Assembly (NCBI GenBank): GCA_034509425.1
Contig: JAVTVJ010000075.1
Location: 492,501 to 556,500, forward strand
DNA from: Eopsaltria australis
Taxonomy: Eukaryota; Chordata; Aves; Passeriformes; Petroicidae
DNA: 64,000 bases
Reading direction: 5' to 3'
Below are positions 1 to 12,960 of the stretch, one piece after another (within the stretch, counting starts at the first letter, position 1; every line of letters begins with the position of its first letter). A model generated the notes under the pieces. It searched no databases. It saw only the letters and a list, made by a program, of their open reading frames with translations, and had not been told where the DNA came from. The position numbers and the translations under genes are program-made.

Positions 1-55
1 ATCAGTGATTCTACGGCTTTTAAATGTGAAGTGGACTGTTTATCTGAAAGTGTGC

Positions 56-68
56 TGGCAGACTGCCA
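56..68 (+). promoter_or_regulatory. NFI palindrome TGGC-N5-GCCA
   Basis: TGGCAGACTGCCA is a full dyad NFI consensus. About one such match is expected by chance in 64 kb, so this is listed only as a sequence observation. Confidence 0.2.
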
Positions 69-1272
69 CCATATTTCTAAGATTAAAGAAAGGATTGAAA
101 ACAATCAGCTTTCCGAGGAACTGAAACCACTACAATATGTTTCTGGTTAATTTACAAATACATGTATATATTTAAGGCTAAACTACAGAACCAGAAAATT
201 CCTACTAGTTAGTCTATCACAGGCATTCTTACACTTTATTAGAACAGACATCATATTGAAATAATAAGCATGGGAGGCCTTCATTTCTGCTTTGATCTAT
301 ATGGCTAAATGTCCGACTGGCTCAGATTTAAAATAAACTTTGGTATGTTTGCACTTGAAAACTGGAAAAAGACCACAAGTAATAATTTGTTGTCGGTTTC
401 CATATTATCTTACTAAAAGTTATAGTTTAGTCTATACACTGCTGAATGCCAGGAGATGTTAGTCCAGTCACCCCTGCAGTGGCTAAACTCTCTGGTAGGA
501 ATACACATTCTAATATGGTTGCAAAGATGATAAGTCACTTCATCATCACGTAACTACATGAGATGAATTAACAGCTTTACCTGCTTTGCAAATCTCTTGC
601 AGGGAAGTGTCATTAGATCCTTAAATGCACAGGTATGTACTGAAGAAGGGTACCACAAAGCTCTGAACATCTAAGGGTTGGGATTGCATGACCCAAACCC
701 TGCCAAATGCATTGCAAATGTGAAGGCTAGATTTCAAGATGTTTAATGATGGCTTTTCAGCATTGTCCTGTGTAATTTAAAGTGGTTTTGGATTTTTCCT
801 GTTTAAATGTGGTCAATTTGCTTCCAATAAATTAAATGACAATTATGTCCAGCATAGTTGGATTTGGTAGTAGATTTGAGAGTTAATATATATGTAGGTA
901 ATAATTTTACTAAGACAGAGGTACAAGTCATAGAATTTGATATAATATTAGTTTATTTTATTATTTAGAAAGCTATATTCAGAGGAAGGAATACAGAGGG
1001 GAGTTTCTAATAAGGAGAATCGGAATTATTCACCCTTAAAAAGCATAATGAGTACAAAATGCTAGGGATTGTTTCAAAAGGCAGGATTAAAGAATACACT
1101 GACATCCTTTAACTTTTCTCAGCCTAATAAAAGCATTCCTTAATTGTCTGTTTAAATGTTAATCTCAGTAACAATTGAGTTAACAGTAATAAAAAAAGAA
1201 AGAGCTTTGAAAATCTCACCACCTCTAAAAATTCCCATTCTACTGAGACTATCTCATCACTTTATTGCCAAG

Positions 1273-1287
1273 GTAACCATGGGTATC
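1273..1287 (+). promoter_or_regulatory. RFX X-box-like site
   Basis: GTAACCATGGGTATC matches 11 of 12 positions of GTNRCC-N3-RGYAAC with the same ATG spacer as the site at 47402. An isolated motif of this kind is weak evidence. Confidence 0.2.
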
Positions 1288-4200
1288 TCACGAGCTCTTC
1301 AGTGCTGCTGGATGGTCAAATAGCAATGCCACAAGACACTCAGTCCTCTATCTGTGGATGATCAAGCCAAGCTTCAGAAAATGAACTGAGCTCCAAAATG
1401 GGTGCACTTCTGCTTTTCTGTGAGACTGCAATTCTTTTAGGAAGCAGAAAAAGCACTTGCATTGCAGAATTTTCAACATTCAACAGCAACAGAGAGTACT
1501 ATGAGCCCATTCCCCTGACAGACTGTGCATTGGTAGGGCTACATTGAAATCATGGTCCTAGTTACCTAAGATATCACCCATCTCATCACACTAAAACCTT
1601 TTTAATGTCTTAACTATGTAATGCCACTCTAAATGGTGAAGGAGAAGAGGGACCTTCACAAACAGTACCACAGAACCAAGATTACTGAGCATGCTTTTAG
1701 AAAAGATTGAATGTATCTCCTGAACCAAAAGCTTTTCAAACTTTAATTAAAGATTACCCATTTGATCTAGATCTTTTAGAATAATGATCCTTCTCTGTTG
1801 ATTAGATACATGCTGCCAGACACACTCTAATGGTTCTCAAGCACTTATGCCCGCACTCTGAGCAGAAAGGCTGTTGTTATACTTCTGTTAATTCCCAGAG
1901 AAGTCCACTCATGTTAAAAATGGTGCACACCTAATAAAGCACCTGGACAGACAGACTGAGCTGGAGAAGCAGAGTTGTTGTGGAAGATCTAACAAAAAAT
2001 ACAGCAGCACTTGGTAGCTCTGGTTCCTCCCTATCAGTAAAGGGTAACCATACTTAACTGCTGGATAATGCAGAGCTGATTTGAGCCATATTCTGCTAGT
2101 TGAACTAAGGCAAGGAGAAATTAAAAATCAAAGATAGAACAGATATGGAACAAGGGCATAAATACCCTAGCTCTATCATGTTCCTCACTCTTCCTTGTCT
2201 GATGAACAAAAGACTAGGAGGACCCACTTTCCTGTGTTTTGCCACTTTAAAGACATCAGGTAACACATTCAAAGTGACAAGCTGATGTGCTAAGGAAGTT
2301 CAATATACATGAGAGGGTTGCTGTTGACATATGGCTGCTTTTAGACACAACAGAAAAGAAAGATGACCAGATGTGTGGTTTGCAAAATGAAAGCTTGAAA
2401 AGCACATTTACAGGAAAAAAAATATATGTTCTAAGGAAGGGAAGAAAGACGATTAATAAAGTAATAAGCAACATCGTGGTATAAAAAATTCCCGTCATTA
2501 CAATGGAAACAGAACAATGACAGAAAACCATATTCTTTGGTGCTGTAAGAAGATAAACAATTTGTAACCTCTTATAAAGAAATTTCCCGCTGAAAATTTT
2601 TCTGCAAGTAAATTAAAATGAGGGTAAGCAGCCCGTACAGTGGTTTTGAAAATGGGGACTATTTATATGGACAAGAAGGGTGACAATAAGCATTATCACA
2701 CATCAACTACAATTTGGCTCTATTTTCTGTGAAGAAGAACTGCAGTTTCTGATGAAAACATTAATATGTTGCTCTTGTCCTAATTTCTTGCAAAGCTATC
2801 AAACATTTCAGGGGTTTTGACACATAAGAAAAAACATACATTTTGGCTCTGGTCTTTTAATTCTGAATTTTCAGGCAGTGAGTTCCCTGAAAGTAGGATA
2901 AATTCTGAGATGGTCTGACATAATGAATGAAGAAAAGAATCTATGGGGAAAATGGAAGAATATCTGATGGGGATGATAGGAAGTTTCATGGTGCACTTTT
3001 TAAGGTAGCAATGGATTTAAAATAAAATACAAAAAACCAAGGCAACAAAAAAGAAAATGGAGCAACTACTTCTGTACAGGAAAATATTATGGTTGCTATT
3101 CATAAGACTATAAAGCTAGCTGAGATAACTGAAAATATTTCTGTTGCAGCTGAAGAGCAAAATGTATTACAGAAGAGAGAGACACTCAGAGGTTGACTTA
3201 AATTTTGCTGATAGATTAAAAGAGTTAAAATTGGTAGCCATGGAAAAGACTAAATGGTTGAAAAGATTTTTAAAATGCATTTCAGGTAACAAGAAAGTGC
3301 TGGAGAGAGAGGAACAGTGATATTGGACCAATGGGTTTTCAGGTAAGTCTCCAGACATCAAGTACAATGCGTAGTAATAAAACCAAACAGTATTACAGCA
3401 ATTTTCTTCTCCTAGATATTATATGCGATCTTCTAGATGTTTGGATATAAAATCCTATTTTCATTGAGTCAGTAAGAGTTTTTGCCATTATATTCCTTAG
3501 AATTTGATTTGAAGCCTAATTTAAGAAACTTAACCTTTCAGTAAACATACCAAAATGTTACTTTAAGCTTCTGAAATGCAAAATCCATATTTCAGACAAA
3601 TGTTTAAGACTTGTCTGTAGTATCTTACAACTATTGTGCAAAAAGACTGAAAAAACAATATGGAATGCATATTAGAACAAACAGATATACCCCAACAAGA
3701 ACTAAAATTACAGACAATACTTGAAGACCAAAATCTGCGATGAAGCTAAGGGAAAGAGTATTTCAAACCACTATATGGTCAGTATGGTAAAGTAATGAAG
3801 GCAAACAAAATAAAAATGCTGTAAATGCTGAAGTAAAAATCATAGTGAGAAGGTCTTAAAATGATGAACAAAGTTCAGCTGTAAGACAGAAAGATTACTT
3901 CTAAATAGTTCTCTCTCTTATTTAGAATGAAGTGTCTCATCAAGTTCTGCTTTGTTAATCTCTTGAGAAAAGACCTGAAGCAAATATGGGTGGTGAGAAC
4001 ACCTTACTTAATGCCGGTTAAGAAAATAATTAGTGCGACTAAAGATAGTGTCCCTTTCATTAAAGTCAGGAGGCAGAGCTGTGTCCCTTTTAATGGCTTG
4101 GCAAAGTGGAACTGTCCAGTGAGCCCTAGATTACTCTTCTTCAAAATGTGAATCTTTACCTATCAGCAGACTTACCAGAAATCTCTATTTAAGCTAAAGA

Positions 4201-7037
4201 TCAGCCCCACCAACACAATTTGGATGCAAATATCCACTCCTGACCCTATGCAGTCACTGGTTTTGATGTAAGGTACCCCAAACCAAGAGTTGTTATAAAT
4301 ACCAGATCCAGGTATGTGACAGCTCTCAAATTTTGCATTTATTCACTTCCACTGTGGTTTTTCATGATTACTGAAATTATTGGCTATGACTTAGGCAGAT
4401 GATAATTCAATACAAGATCTTTTTACTTCGCCTTTCCAATTTGGAGTAGGAATTTGTGAGTCATATAGACATGTTTAGGAATGGAAACAGCATTAAATAT
4501 TAAACAGTGGTAATCACACAGTATGGTTACAACTGTCTGTGATGGTTAAGCCATCTCACTGAGCAATTCTTTTTTCAAGATTGGATAAGCTAAAGAATCT
4601 CAGATTATATGTTTGAAAAGTTCGGGACCACATAAGGATTTTCACAAATCTGGTCCCAGTCTCAGTGCTCTGCTTTCCAATATACTCAGGGAATCAGTTC
4701 CTACAGGGCTGATTTAATTGAATTTGAACCCCCGTCTAACCTATGGAGCTGGTTCTTTTTTGATTGCCCTAAACCAAATTCTTACAGAAAATGGTTTACA
4801 AATGCATTATGAAAGAATGCAGGGTTCACAAAGCCATAAAGATAAAGCGCAGTTTCATTTTTTTCTGCACTACAGACAGGATTTACAGTTGATAGGAAAA
4901 AACCCCATGTTCACGATGAATGATAATGGGCAAGGAACTAGTATATTCAATCAGTAGCTGACTTCTGTTAGCTGGGATAGAGAACTGCATAAATCAAGGA
5001 TTCAAGGAAACACAGAATAGGGATAATATAACATGTAAATGAGAATAAACATGGCTGTGAAAAGATTAAATACTTTAAATACCCAAGAAGCAGAAATATT
5101 TTCTTAATGATTTCAAAGGAAAGAAAGATTCAGAATTAATCTGATCTAAACATGTGAAACCCCAGAAGCATGAGTGTTAAATAGATCTTCATCGTGTAAA
5201 AGAGTAAGTAACATATTGTGGACTATTTAGTGAAGTATCTATTGCTGAATGTCCAAAAAAGTTTTCTGAACTTCAGCAATACGTTGCAAAGCCTAATTTA
5301 ATGAGGAAGGCAACATGGATTTATGACAGCAAGGTCTTTCTTAATTAACTTCCTAGTGTTGTTAAATAATGTTATCATCAGTGCAGAGGAATGGAAATGC
5401 CATAGATATTATCTCTTTCAGTTTTATTACAGCACTTGATATAATTTCAGATTAAAGACCATAAAGTAGAAAAATGTCTCATAAACAAGTAACAACAAGT
5501 GGTGGGTTAAGCTGTGAAGAGTGAGGAGACTCTTTGCACTTTTATATGTAATTGAGTTAAGCAACAATATTAGATAAAGCTAGAAATACAAAAGATTCAT
5601 GCACTGTTAGGCATGAAAGGTATGCTAAAGGGCCAACCTACCACCCCACAAAGGCAACAGAAGTTCTCTGAAGACTTCAATGGAAGCTGAATTGTAAATT
5701 TATTAGCCTTTACTGATTAATATAGAAAGACTTTTTTTTCTTGAGATGCAGATGCTGTTACAAAAATAGTGAAAAAATGGTGTAAAAAGTTGTAATCAAT
5801 GTTTTCTGAAACATCTCGGTATAGTACATGAGTGAAAGTATCAAAAAGCACAAAAATGTGTATTGTTATCTCCCTCACCACCTTGCTGGATCAAAGTTCA
5901 AGCTTTGTTAGAGGTCTTTAGTTTAATCCACAACCCTTCAGGTTCTGCTGTTTTACGCATCTTGGGTTCATCTTTTGCTTCTGCTTTAATTCAGAGCTAT
6001 TGTGCACCTACCAGGCTGAATAAAATTGACAAAGTTCAATAGAACATCTTAATTTTTTACTTTGCTACACAGGTGGAGTAGGCAGGGTGAATCACATGAG
6101 AAATATGATACTAAATATTCTGAAGCCTGTAGAACACAGACACAGGTTAAGTCACAAGTATGGAATTATTTGATGCGAATTAGGTAATGAGACTACAAAA
6201 ATTGCTATACATCATAAAAGAAAAGCTAAGCCACTGATGTCTTCAGCACCAAAACGTACAAACCAAGAGAATGATGCAACTGACTTAGAAAACTAATGCT
6301 ATGATTTAATCTGTTTTGTATTAGAAATGGAAAGTTAGATTTTTTAGACATTTTCTGTGCCACGTTCTGGCAGTGATACTTACACAGGGCTGTTAAGCAG
6401 CACTTTATTCCATCTGGGAACCCTTTGAGTTTCATTGGGCTACACACAGAATAAAACACTAATCAGTACAAGTAAGGTCTGGCTCTGAGTTTGGCTCATA
6501 GACAGAGGACTGGAGAGAGAACTTTGTTTTGGTTAGTCTCTGAGTAGGAGACTTTGAATTTCCTTTTTACCTAAGCTACATCTGCTGAGCTAGTTTATTA
6601 CAAAAGAAATGGGAACTATGGCAATACATAGCTCCGAGTGTCTCCCATTCATACCATAAATATGTGAGGCCATGGCTCTGGGCAAGCTTTTCAACACATT
6701 CAGTAGCAGGATTTGATAGAATGCAACAGCTAACTCTCATTGCACCTCTTAATTTGCTTGCTGGAACTTGGCAATTTACCTTTCAAGAGCCACAGACCAA
6801 GTGGATATCTGTTTGGCACACACAAAAGTTCTTTTCAGGGATCTAGTGAAAGGGTAAGGTATGGACTGCAGCTTAATGAAGTTATAAGCTAGTGACATAT
6901 CTTGCCAGAAAATATTCATGATCTACTAAAAGGAAAGAAGACTAGTCATCACAAAATAAAGGTTTATATTTTAATTTTTGATGTACATAGTTTAATTTGT
7001 ATTTAGCTGCTTTTATATCTATAGATATATATCTATG

Positions 7038-7052
7038 CACACACACACACAC
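7038..7052. repeat. Short (CA)n microsatellite
   Basis: Seven and a half CA units follow an AT-alternating stretch (ATAGATATATATCTATG). Confidence 0.85.
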
Positions 7053-10000
7053 TGAATCTGCAAAGCAAAGGCAATGGCTGCAACAACTTTGGTAGTACAA
7101 AGACACCACATTAATAGTGAAACCCTGAACCATTCACAGTTAAGGCCAGGTTTATTTAGGAGTTCATCTGAGTTTTGGCAATCGTTGTAAGACTTTTGGT
7201 TGCAGTGCTGCAATCGATGCTTTCATGTGGCAACTAGGTGAAACTGCTGTGGTTCAGGCTAAGTCTCACACTACGTCTGAACCCAAAACCTCAAAGATGA
7301 ACTCTAAGCCATGAATTTACATAAATTTACAAACATTTCCAAAATTCTGCACAGGGAAGCTGCAGCTCAGGTCTTCAAAAAGCATATGCAGATATTGTTT
7401 GCTATTTTCCAAGTGAGTCCAGAAGAAACTATTTGCTCTCCTCTTCCTGGAATGGCCTCTTTTCTGCATCTGAGTAGAATTGCAACAAGTTGGCAATTTT
7501 TACATTGGCAGCTTGTGTACAGGGTTTTGAAATTCCTGCAGAAACAGGACCTGGAAACTTGTCTCTTTGGGGAGACAGGAGCTTGTAACAGGTGATAGGA
7601 AGTAATAAGGGGATGTTAGTAGCCAGCATTGACATATCCAGCTACCGATGACTGTTAGGAGGTTCAGAGCAGAAATCATGACATTTTGTGGTTTTGGGAG
7701 TGAGAGGTTGAGGATTTTGAATTGAATCCTTTTGGACAAGGATTTCTAGAATATAGGTCCAAAAAGAATAAAGCATCTGAAAAAGCATTATGCCTGATTT
7801 GAAGCATTTATTAGTGCTCATGCCTCTTCTTTAAAGTGATCTGATTATGATTGCATTTAAATTTAATCAACTTCTGAAGGGCAGCTCAGGTATGTGAGAT
7901 GTGAGGGCAAGCACATGGAAGAGGAAGTAGCTTTGCAAGGTGTTCTTAAGGTCAGGAAAAATAGGGATGCCAATGCAGCAAGACATAGGCTTTATTTTGG
8001 TAAAGGATTTAGCTCAATATCAGGAAGACAACTTGGAACAGAAAAGTGAATCTGAACAGAGTAAAAGGTGGCTGAGGAGTGGAGAAGGGCTTTAGAACAG
8101 GAAGTGTGGGTGTCAGGAAGCCCCACAGCCAGAGGGACTGAGAGGCTGGTTTACAGCAGGGCTGAGGTGGAAAGATGGGAAAGGAAATATCAAATCACAG
8201 GAGGGTTTGACCAATACCTGGCTATCTCTGGTTTGTTTCAGAGTTCCTCTGTAGAGTTTGAATTAATTTATTGATAAGCCTCAGATTTTACAAAATATTA
8301 AAAGGCCTCGGGAAATTATTGCAGGCGGTTTATAATCTCAGTTATTTGGGTCTTGCACTTTTTTTCCATTTCTGTTTGTATTTGTACAACTTGACAGTAG
8401 TCTTAGGTATAAAAATATATACTACACATTGATGTTCTGCCTACCACTACCACTGAGCACAATATGCTGATTTCCCTAGGCTTAAAACAGAAAAAGCATG
8501 AAAACACAGATATACACACACAACCCATCACATACATGCTTAGGAAACAGTAGATAGCAACATCTGCCATAGATCTGTAACATTTTAAAAATATTTACTA
8601 GGAAAATGTTGAAAGAATGTATAATATTTACACATTAGAAAGACTTGATCCAAAGTTTTAGTTTTTTTTCAGAAGTGTGCAGTGTTTTGCTATATGTCAG
8701 GTGCCCTGGGCTGCCATCAATTTGAAAAGAAGCAAGAAGTATTTGGTGCCACCACAGAAGCATTTAGGAACCTAAAGACAAAGTTACATATGATTAAACA
8801 GAATAGGAGTTAGGTGGTTAATTCACCCAATTTCAGCAGGAGCTAAGCATGCAATGTATTTAGCTACTTCTGAAAATTTCACAAGTTTTCATCTGCATAT
8901 TTAGTCACCTAAATGTATTTAAGATCTAGGTTAATAGAACCTGTTGACCTTTCCATTTAAGACTGTATGCCCTCCCTAGAGACCATCACCTTGCTGAATA
9001 TCCAGTGCACAACTACCCACTACCATTAAGTGAGAATAATCTCTGCCCGTGTTTTGGAAGCTTGTGGAGCCCCCACAAACTCGTAAGAAATTAGACAACT
9101 TAAAATGAAAGCCAAGCAATTTACTTGATCTTTTACTGCCCATTTCTTCCGGGTAGCTTTTTAATAAAATCTCCTTACAATCAATAAAATATATTTATAA
9201 CAAAGTACCACACTCCTACCAACAATCTGCGAGCTGGTGCATACACTTCACGGCTTATAAACTGACACACTGTAATAGCTGCACAGTTTTTAGCAGCTGT
9301 CTCTCACACCATGTGTCCTGCCCAAGTGGAGACTGAGATTCAGACGTGGTGTTCAAACACTGGGATTATCCTGTAATTTTCTGAATAGATGGCAACCATA
9401 TGATAATTAATTCCTTAAAACCAAGCAGGGAGAAACAGCTGAAGAAGGGAAGGTTTTTTACATTGCAAAGAAGATGCAATACCCAGGGGGCTTTCAGATA
9501 TTCTGGACAGGATAAGAATTTCAATAATAAACAGATAAATTGATATTCTATTCCTACCCACATTTCAATTTTGGAAATGATGTGTAACTTCCCTAACAAA
9601 CAGCAGGTGAATATGTACATCCATCCTTATACTTAACTCTAAATGTATTTATGAAAAAAAGTAGTCCAGAAATCTGAATTCTATAGTGATTTTAAAGAAT
9701 TCCTCCTCTTCTTTCTTTTTACCTGAATGAGGTTAAAAATCCTGTCTTGCAAACTGCAGAAAGAGCTCCAAGAGCCTGACTTTCTACCTCAATCCATTCC
9801 ACACAGGAATAGTGGCACGCTTTTGAAATTATTTTTTCAGCCTTGAAAATCCTATTTTTTCCATATTTGTGATTAACTTGCCTCTACTGGCTCTGCAAAG
9901 TAAGTTGACAGGACAGGAGGCCACTCACCCCAAATGCAGTCACCAAAAGCTATCACAAACCCCGTTAAATGGTTTCAGTTCTGTGTCTTACATGGAGGTG

Positions 10001-10623
10001 AACAAGCAAGATTTTGTCCTTTACTCATAAGCAATACTAAGATGGTGCAATTTGCATCTCTTTTATGCAGGGACAAAAGTTTTGAGTAATCTTAATCTAT
10101 ATGCTGTTTTCTTGGCGTTCTAGCCACAGTTGAGTTGGCTCATCTAGTTGTTGGAAGTACGAACTGACTCTCAGTAAATCGCTTGATTTGCATAACATAC
10201 CTGCTTTTTACAAACAATGATTCCCTCAACAAAATGTTAACGAGTTCACTTATTCTTTCTTTTATTCCACTTTTTGTTAGTCCATAGTGGTGAAGTTGGC
10301 AGATCTCATTTACAAGTTTTAAAATTTTCATATTCTGCTGGAATTCAGAGTAAAAGTTGAACCTGCTCTTAATGTTACAAAAGACTTGTGCCATTTTCAT
10401 GGTTAGCTCAAGAAACTTGCCAGCAAATTAAGTTGAAGAATTACCATAACTTAATATTTGTGTGTATTTAGAATACTTTCCAGACAGAAATATCAAATGT
10501 CTTCATGAATGTTAAGGAATACAAGCAATGAAAACCTTACTACATCACTCCCTAGAAGAAGAAAGCAAGAAAGGAAAAAGAAGCTGATTTTGGGAGGATA
10601 AAGGGAGGCCTAGAGATACCAAC

Positions 10624-10690
10624 TGCCTGACCCAATGTCATTTGAGAGGAAAAATACACAGCTGATGACAGAACCCAGGGAGGAGCTTAC
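10624..10690 (-). mobile_element. Possible second MIR/L2-like remnant
   Basis: TGCCTGACCCAATGTCATTT followed by ACACAGCTGATGACAGAACC and CAGGGAGGAG resembles the TTGCCCAAGGTCACACAG, GCAGAGC and GAACCCAGG stretch of MIR/L2-type repeats. The match is short and weaker than the copy near 44.4 kb. Confidence 0.3.
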
Positions 10691-11399
10691 AGAGTATAGC
10701 AGTAGGGTTCTGCCTCAAGAAAAGACACCTCAATCAGCATTCAGATTTTTAAGAGCCCAGTCAAAACCCTCTAGTTTTATAAGACAGGCACTTAAGATCT
10801 ATGACTGATGAATGAATGATGATATTTCTCCAGCTACAAAAGGTAGTACTTGCATTTCTTTTGAGTACAGAATAATTCCTGGAATAATTAAACAAACAGA
10901 AACAGTTAGGACATGTTGGAAGGACTGACATTATGGTGATTTTCGAAGAAATTTTAGGTTTAGGGGTGCTAATCCCATCAAAACAAAATAAGAAATGGGT
11001 GTCAAACTCCCTGAGGCCTCATTGAAATTCTCAGCTCATATCACTGCAACTGATTGCATAGGAACACAAATTAGAGTTTAAATGGGATTTGATTCTATGA
11101 TGTACGTATGTTCATTTTTTTACTGCTATCATTCATTCATTGCTTTATTTTAAATGCATCTTTCATTGAGTGATTTGCAGTAATAAAACCACAGAGAAAA
11201 CACTCTTCCTTCCATAACCCCCCAAATCCTAAAATTTTAAAAAGGAATGATAAGCAATGGACCATAGAACCAAGTGCCTTAAATTGACACCATTTCTTTG
11301 CCAATTTAAGCTAGCTGAGTACATGGCCTCCTGTCTTTTCGTGTTTTCTGAGGTTATTCTCAGCAGCACCTGCACAGTAAATAAAGGTAAAAGTGCAAC

Positions 11400-11830
11400 A
11401 AAATAGACTCAGACGTATCAGTGAATGAGGAGCTCTGCTTCCCATATACATTAGTGAACTTTTCTCCTGACAAACAGGCTATCACCGTATAATGGGCTTT
11501 TCCTGAAGTTTACTGCGGCACTGTTTATAATAACATTGCATCCAGCCTGCCTTGTTGGTACTTTTGCATTGCAGGGTAACAGTTCTGAGGTGGCAGCAAA
11601 CAGCTTCCGTGCTTGTGTCAGGAGAAATAAAACTGTTATTATTTCATACACTTCAGAGGCCACACTCGAACTCAGCAGCTCTGCAGAGCTGTTGTGAACA
11701 GAAAGCTCTGCTGTAGAACACCGGGCTGCCCCCTCAACAATAAACCGTCTTCTCTCCCCTCCGTGTTTGGCTTCCCGCCAGTTGCCCATTTGCTTTACAC
11801 CATCAATTTATATTCACTGAGATGGTGTAA
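11400..11830. promoter_or_regulatory. CNE-like block, candidate MEIS2 enhancer
   Basis: This is a repeat-free block with scattered CpGs (ATCACCGTATAATGG, TACTGCGGCACTG, CTTCCGTGCTTG) in an AT-rich intron. It has HOX/CDX-type TTTATAA (in CTGTTTATAATAACATTGC) and a second TTATTATTT stretch. A 112-codon minus-strand frame crosses it but matches nothing I know. The CNE call is by texture only. Confidence 0.35.
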
Positions 11831-11920
11831 GGTTCTAGAACAGCACTGATTATCAAATCTGCCTGCCAAACATATGAGCAGTAAAAGCTGGTCTTCCAGA
11901 GTCCTACATGTATCATCCAA

Positions 11921-12008
11921 GGGCCCGATCCTGCAAGCTTGCCCGACAGGGAGCAGTGCTCAGATCAGCCAAAGTCAACGGAGCTCTGAATTCACAGCAG
12001 TAAATGCC
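11921..12008. repeat. Ancient amniote fold-back repeat, second copy
   Basis: GGGCCCGATCCTGCAAGCTT is close to the terminal segment of the same old repeat (GGGCCCAATCCTGCAA). CAAAGTCAACGGAGCTCTG corresponds to its central TTGACTTCAACGGGAGCTTTG segment. Distal parts are diverged. Confidence 0.45.
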
Positions 12009-12599
12009 ACTGCTAGGAAAAAGTGCTAGTGGGCTGAAGTCCTCGAAGGCTTGGCTTTCCTGCACAGAGATTTAAAGGAGTGATTTTCAGTAACCCCACC
12101 GTGGCATAAGCCCTGTCGGAGTCATCAGAGAGAGCTCGTAGCTTTTGTCACATATTTTGATTACTATTTCATTCAGCAGCAATTTGCCAGATGATGCTAT
12201 CTCTTCTGCTATATGTGATGCAGTTTTTAAAAAACCTTTAGAATAGCTGTGCAGCCACTCATTCCTTGCTAATCCCAAAAGTTGAAAAGCCAAAAAGCAC
12301 TCGCCTTCTTACCCCCTCCCTCATCCAAAAAAATCCAACATCAGAGCTCAAAAAAAGTTAAAAATTATGACACTTTAGAAAAATACTTTAAAAGGAATAC
12401 ACAGGCTGATCTTTATTTGCCTTTAAAGTCTAAGAAGCGTGCAATTCTGGCTTCCAAACTTTCTATTTAATCATGAGGTCTAGGAATTTAAATGAAAGTT
12501 TTAATTCTCAGAGGAAAGAAAAAACAATATTTACAGCTGGGATGGTTCTTTAGAAAGACACCAAATGTCATGAGAGCAGCATTCAGGAGGACTGAAAAC

Positions 12600-12960
12600 A
12601 CTGCATTAACAATGGATTTTAGCAAATTAATTAGCCTTGCCCATTTTAATTTATCTTTCACAATGCTTTAAGCTTGTGAGAATCAGCCACAATGGGTTTT
12701 GTTCATAAGTTACTTTGCATCTAAAAAGAATTAGAATATTTCATGCTTGCTTTTCCGTGTGGTCATATATTGGCAATCCTAATTTGAATCCTTTCACCTC
12801 ATGTGCAATTAGTTCTCACTGAAGCCGATAGACGTCATCCCTACGTAAGGAAAGTGGGATGGATCTTTAATGAGTGGGAAGTAAATGTAACAATGAAATA
12901 GCTAATGAAGAGGTTTTACAGAAACAATACAGCTTTCTGGATTTGAAACAAACCAGCAGA
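12600..12960. promoter_or_regulatory. CNE-like block with homeodomain sites
   Basis: It contains AAATTAATTAGCC, CAATTAGTTCTC, AATAGCTAATGAAG and other TAAT/ATTA cores, with CpG-bearing words (TTTCCGTGTGGTC, AAGCCGATAGACGTCATCCC, TACGTAAGG). ACGTCA within it is a CRE-type half-site (TGACGT on the other strand). No simple repeats are present. Part of it (12827-12855) resembles the old fold-back repeat. Confidence 0.38.
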
